Source of the DNA: Thermodesulfatator atlanticus
GTDB taxonomy: Bacteria > Desulfobacterota > Thermodesulfobacteria > Thermodesulfobacteriales > Thermodesulfatatoraceae
Assembly: GCA_011321895.1 (NCBI GenBank)
Contig: DROK01000037.1
Location: 1-7,287 of the forward strand
Length of the DNA stretch: 7,287 nt
Reading direction: 5' to 3'
The notes under the pieces were generated by a model. That model was not told the DNA's origin. It saw only the letters and a program-made list of their open reading frames with translations, and ran no database searches. Positions 5,581-7,287 of this stretch are shown here, piece by piece. The position numbers and the translations under genes are program-made. Position 1 is the stretch's first letter. Each line of letters begins with the position of its first letter.

Positions 5581-7287
5581 ATGAAAAAAGTCCTCAAAAT
5601 AACCGGCCTGATTTTAGGGTCTTTGATCCTCTTGCTGGCCCTGGTCCTCTTTCTCCTGCCCTATTTTTTGAACCTGGAAAAGATCCGTCATTACCTGGCC
5701 CAAGAACTCTCAACCCGCTTGCAGGCCAAAGTCTCCGTTGCCGAAGTAAGACTCCGTTTCCTCCCCACACCCCGGGTCAAGGTCAAAAATTTAAAGGTTG
5801 AAGGGAAAAAATTTGTCTTTGACCTCCGCGCAGGGGACCTCATCTTACGTCTTGCTCCCCTCTTCCGGAAAGAAATAGTAGTGGAAAAATGTAAACTCGA
5901 AGGACCGGTCCTTACCCTTTTAACCAGGGCTCCACCGGAAGGGGCTCCGCCCAAAGAGGCTCAAACGGGCTTTAAAGAGCTATTTCCCAAGCTTGAGACC
6001 CTCCTTACGAAGGTCCCGGAAATTACCATAGAATTTGAAGACGCCACCTTTAAAAAACAAAAAGGCCCCGAAGTTTATACTCTGCTTACCGAGACCCGGG
6101 GGCTTCTGGGGCTCAAAAAGGAGTTTCTTGAGCTTGAGCTCTCTGGCCAAAACAGGGCCTTAAAAAAGCTCACCTTTACCCTCAAACTCTGGCCTAAAGA
6201 AGCCCTTTTAGAAGGGTTGGTCCGGGTCCGGCACGCTGATCTGGAAAAGCTGCCCCCTCTAAAAGAAGACTGGCCCCTTGAGCGCTTAAAGACCGACCTT
6301 AACCTTGACCTATCTTACCGTTTTGAAGAAGGGAAATGGCTTTTGGGTTTTACAGCCACCGCGCCCTGTCTGGTACGCCAAAAGAACCCACCCCTCTTTT
6401 TTGACTGTTCGGCCTTGATAGGCCAGGCCTCTTACCAGCCTGGCGAATTAAAGGTAGAGATCAAGGAACTCGTCGCCCGCCATCCCCTGCTTGAAGCCCG
6501 GGGCCTTTTCGTGAAAAATCCTCAGGGGAGCCGGTTCGATTTCTTTATCACCCGGGGCGACTGGGAGGAGATCAAAAAGAGGCTTTTCGTCTTTCTGGAA
6601 AAAAACAGGGGCTTTCTTAGGTTTGCCGAGATCGTCCAGGCCGGCCTGGCTTACGAAACCCATTTTAAAAGCCAGGCCCCCACCGTGAAGACCCTCTTCA
6701 AACTGGAAAACCTCACCTACGTGGGCCAGGCCCAGGAGGCCCGCATAAAGGTCCCCAAACTTGATCTCCTCCTGACCAAGGTCTCGGGGAAGGTGGCCAT
6801 CGAAAAGGGAAAGCTGACGGTCAAAGACGCCAAGGCACATTATCAGGACCTTCTACTCAGAGAAGCGACCCTTACCCTCCCCCTTACCAAACTCAAAGAC
6901 CCCGGGGCCAAACTTCATTTTGCGGCCCGGTTTGCGGGGCCTTTTCCCCGGCTGCAGGAGGTCCTCTTCCGGCTCCCCCTCCCGGACCGTATCGCAAACG
7001 AAATAAAGGCCCTTTCCGGCCAGGGGCGACTTTCCGGGCGGGTAAAGGTGGAGGGACTTTTGCGCCACCCGCAGGTGGCCTTTGCACTTCACCCCCAGGA
7101 TTTAGCGCTGCGCTACCAGCGTTTCCCTCTGCCCCTTCGCCTACGCGGGGGAACCATCTCTTACGCCCAAAAAGAGATCGTCACCAAAGGGGTGACGGTC
7201 AATACCCCCCAGAGCAGACTTACTCTGCGCTTCAGGCTCAGACCTTTTGTCAAGCCCTGGTGGCTGGAGTTAAAAGAAACCAGAGGA
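5581..7287 (+). CDS. AsmA-family-like membrane-anchored protein (3' truncated by window edge)
   Basis: The frame is open for 569 codons to the window end with no stop, so the C-terminus is missing. An in-frame TAA at 5572-5574 fixes the start to ATG 5581. Residues 1-29 form a lysine-led signal anchor (MKKVLK, then a Leu/Ile-rich helix to about 29). Residues 33-75 (LEKIRHYLAQELSTRLQAKV… RFLPTPRVKVKNLKVEG) match the N-terminal pattern of AsmA proteins. The rest alternates short beta-strand stretches; LSGQGRLSGRVKVEGLLRHP near 478-497 and LRLRGGTISY near 519-528 recall the repeated strands of AsmA/YhdP/TamB-type proteins. That superfamily is anchored in the inner membrane and is linked to lipid transport to, and integrity of, the outer membrane, which implies a Gram-negative envelope. 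Which subfamily cannot be decided without the C-terminus. No Shine-Dalgarno is seen in the 12 nt after the tRNA. Confidence 0.85.
   Translation, partial: MKKVLKITGLILGSLILLLALVLFLLPYFLNLEKIRHYLAQELSTRLQAKVSVAEVRLRFLPTPRVKVKNLKVEGKKFVFDLRAGDLILRLAPLFRKEIVVEKCKLEGPVLTLLTRAPPEGAPPKEAQTGFKELFPKLETLLTKVPEITIEFEDATFKKQKGPEVYTLLTETRGLLGLKKEFLELELSGQNRALKKLTFTLKLWPKEALLEGLVRVRHADLEKLPPLKEDWPLERLKTDLNLDLSYRFEEGKWLLGFTATAPCLVRQKNPPLFFDCSALIGQASYQPGELKVEIKELVARHPLLEARGLFVKNPQGSRFDFFITRGDWEEIKKRLFVFLEKNRGFLRFAEIVQAGLAYETHFKSQAPTVKTLFKLENLTYVGQAQEARIKVPKLDLLLTKVSGKVAIEKGKLTVKDAKAHYQDLLLREATLTLPLTKLKDPGAKLHFAARFAGPFPRLQEVLFRLPLPDRIANEIKALSGQGRLSGRVKVEGLLRHPQVAFALHPQDLALRYQRFPLPLRLRGGTISYAQKEIVTKGVTVNTPQSRLTLRFRLRPFVKPWWLELKETRG

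Noticed and set aside
6448..7092. Several minus-strand open frames over the AsmA-like gene
   Set aside because: The plus frame is open for 569 codons with a signal anchor and AsmA-like pattern; the minus frames are shadows.
1..7287. CRISPR array, insertion sequence or phage-derived segment
   Set aside because: No regularly spaced direct repeats, transposase motifs or terminal inverted repeats were seen, and although a tRNA is present, no integrase or repeat of its 3' end was found in the window.

Overview
The window looks like ordinary chromosomal DNA from an anaerobic, motile, probably thermophilic bacterium. My best guess is a Thermodesulfobacteriota/Desulfobacterota relative. The basis is protein style (charged, Leu/Lys/Glu-rich), a DsrE-like protein with a CxxC motif of a kind I associate with delta-proteobacteria-like anaerobes, a Cys-rich polyferredoxin-type membrane protein, and a tRNA-Pro with a CCA-encoded end. 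This assignment is inference from recall, not a search result.

Layout. The left edge (2-1864, + strand) is the 3' part of a methyl-accepting chemotaxis protein: helical sensor remnant, one membrane helix, HAMP, signalling hairpin and a C-terminal zinc-binding CZB domain. A perfect 32-bp palindrome (1867-1898) with a T-run terminates it. The same palindrome contains the stop codon of the convergent minus-strand gene. From 4975 down to 1881 lies a tightly packed minus-strand cluster of five genes, in transcription order: an MTH1187-family thiamine-binding protein, a membrane 4Fe-4S protein, RNase PH (rph), XTP/dITP pyrophosphatase (rdgB) and a CoA-binding-domain protein. The last four overlap one another (34, 8 and 1 nt), which indicates one operon with translational coupling.

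Divergent from that cluster, across a 61-bp gap, is a small DsrE-like protein gene (5037-5384, + strand). A 107-bp spacer follows, holding a long imperfect hairpin and a good sigma70-type promoter that drives tRNA-Pro(UGG) at 5492-5568. Only 12 nt after the encoded CCA, a large AsmA-like gene starts at 5581. It stays open to the right edge (569 codons, no stop), with no Shine-Dalgarno sequence and no terminator between it and the tRNA.

Functionally, rph (tRNA 3' trimming) and rdgB (cleansing of non-canonical purine nucleotides) are a common housekeeping pair. The membrane Fe-S and thiamine-binding proteins are the less characterised members of that operon. I see no mobile element, CRISPR array or phage gene, and no stretch above 300 bp without a gene. 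The points most worth a second look are the tRNA-AsmA gene junction, the hairpin in front of the tRNA promoter, and the strong GC change inside the chemoreceptor gene.
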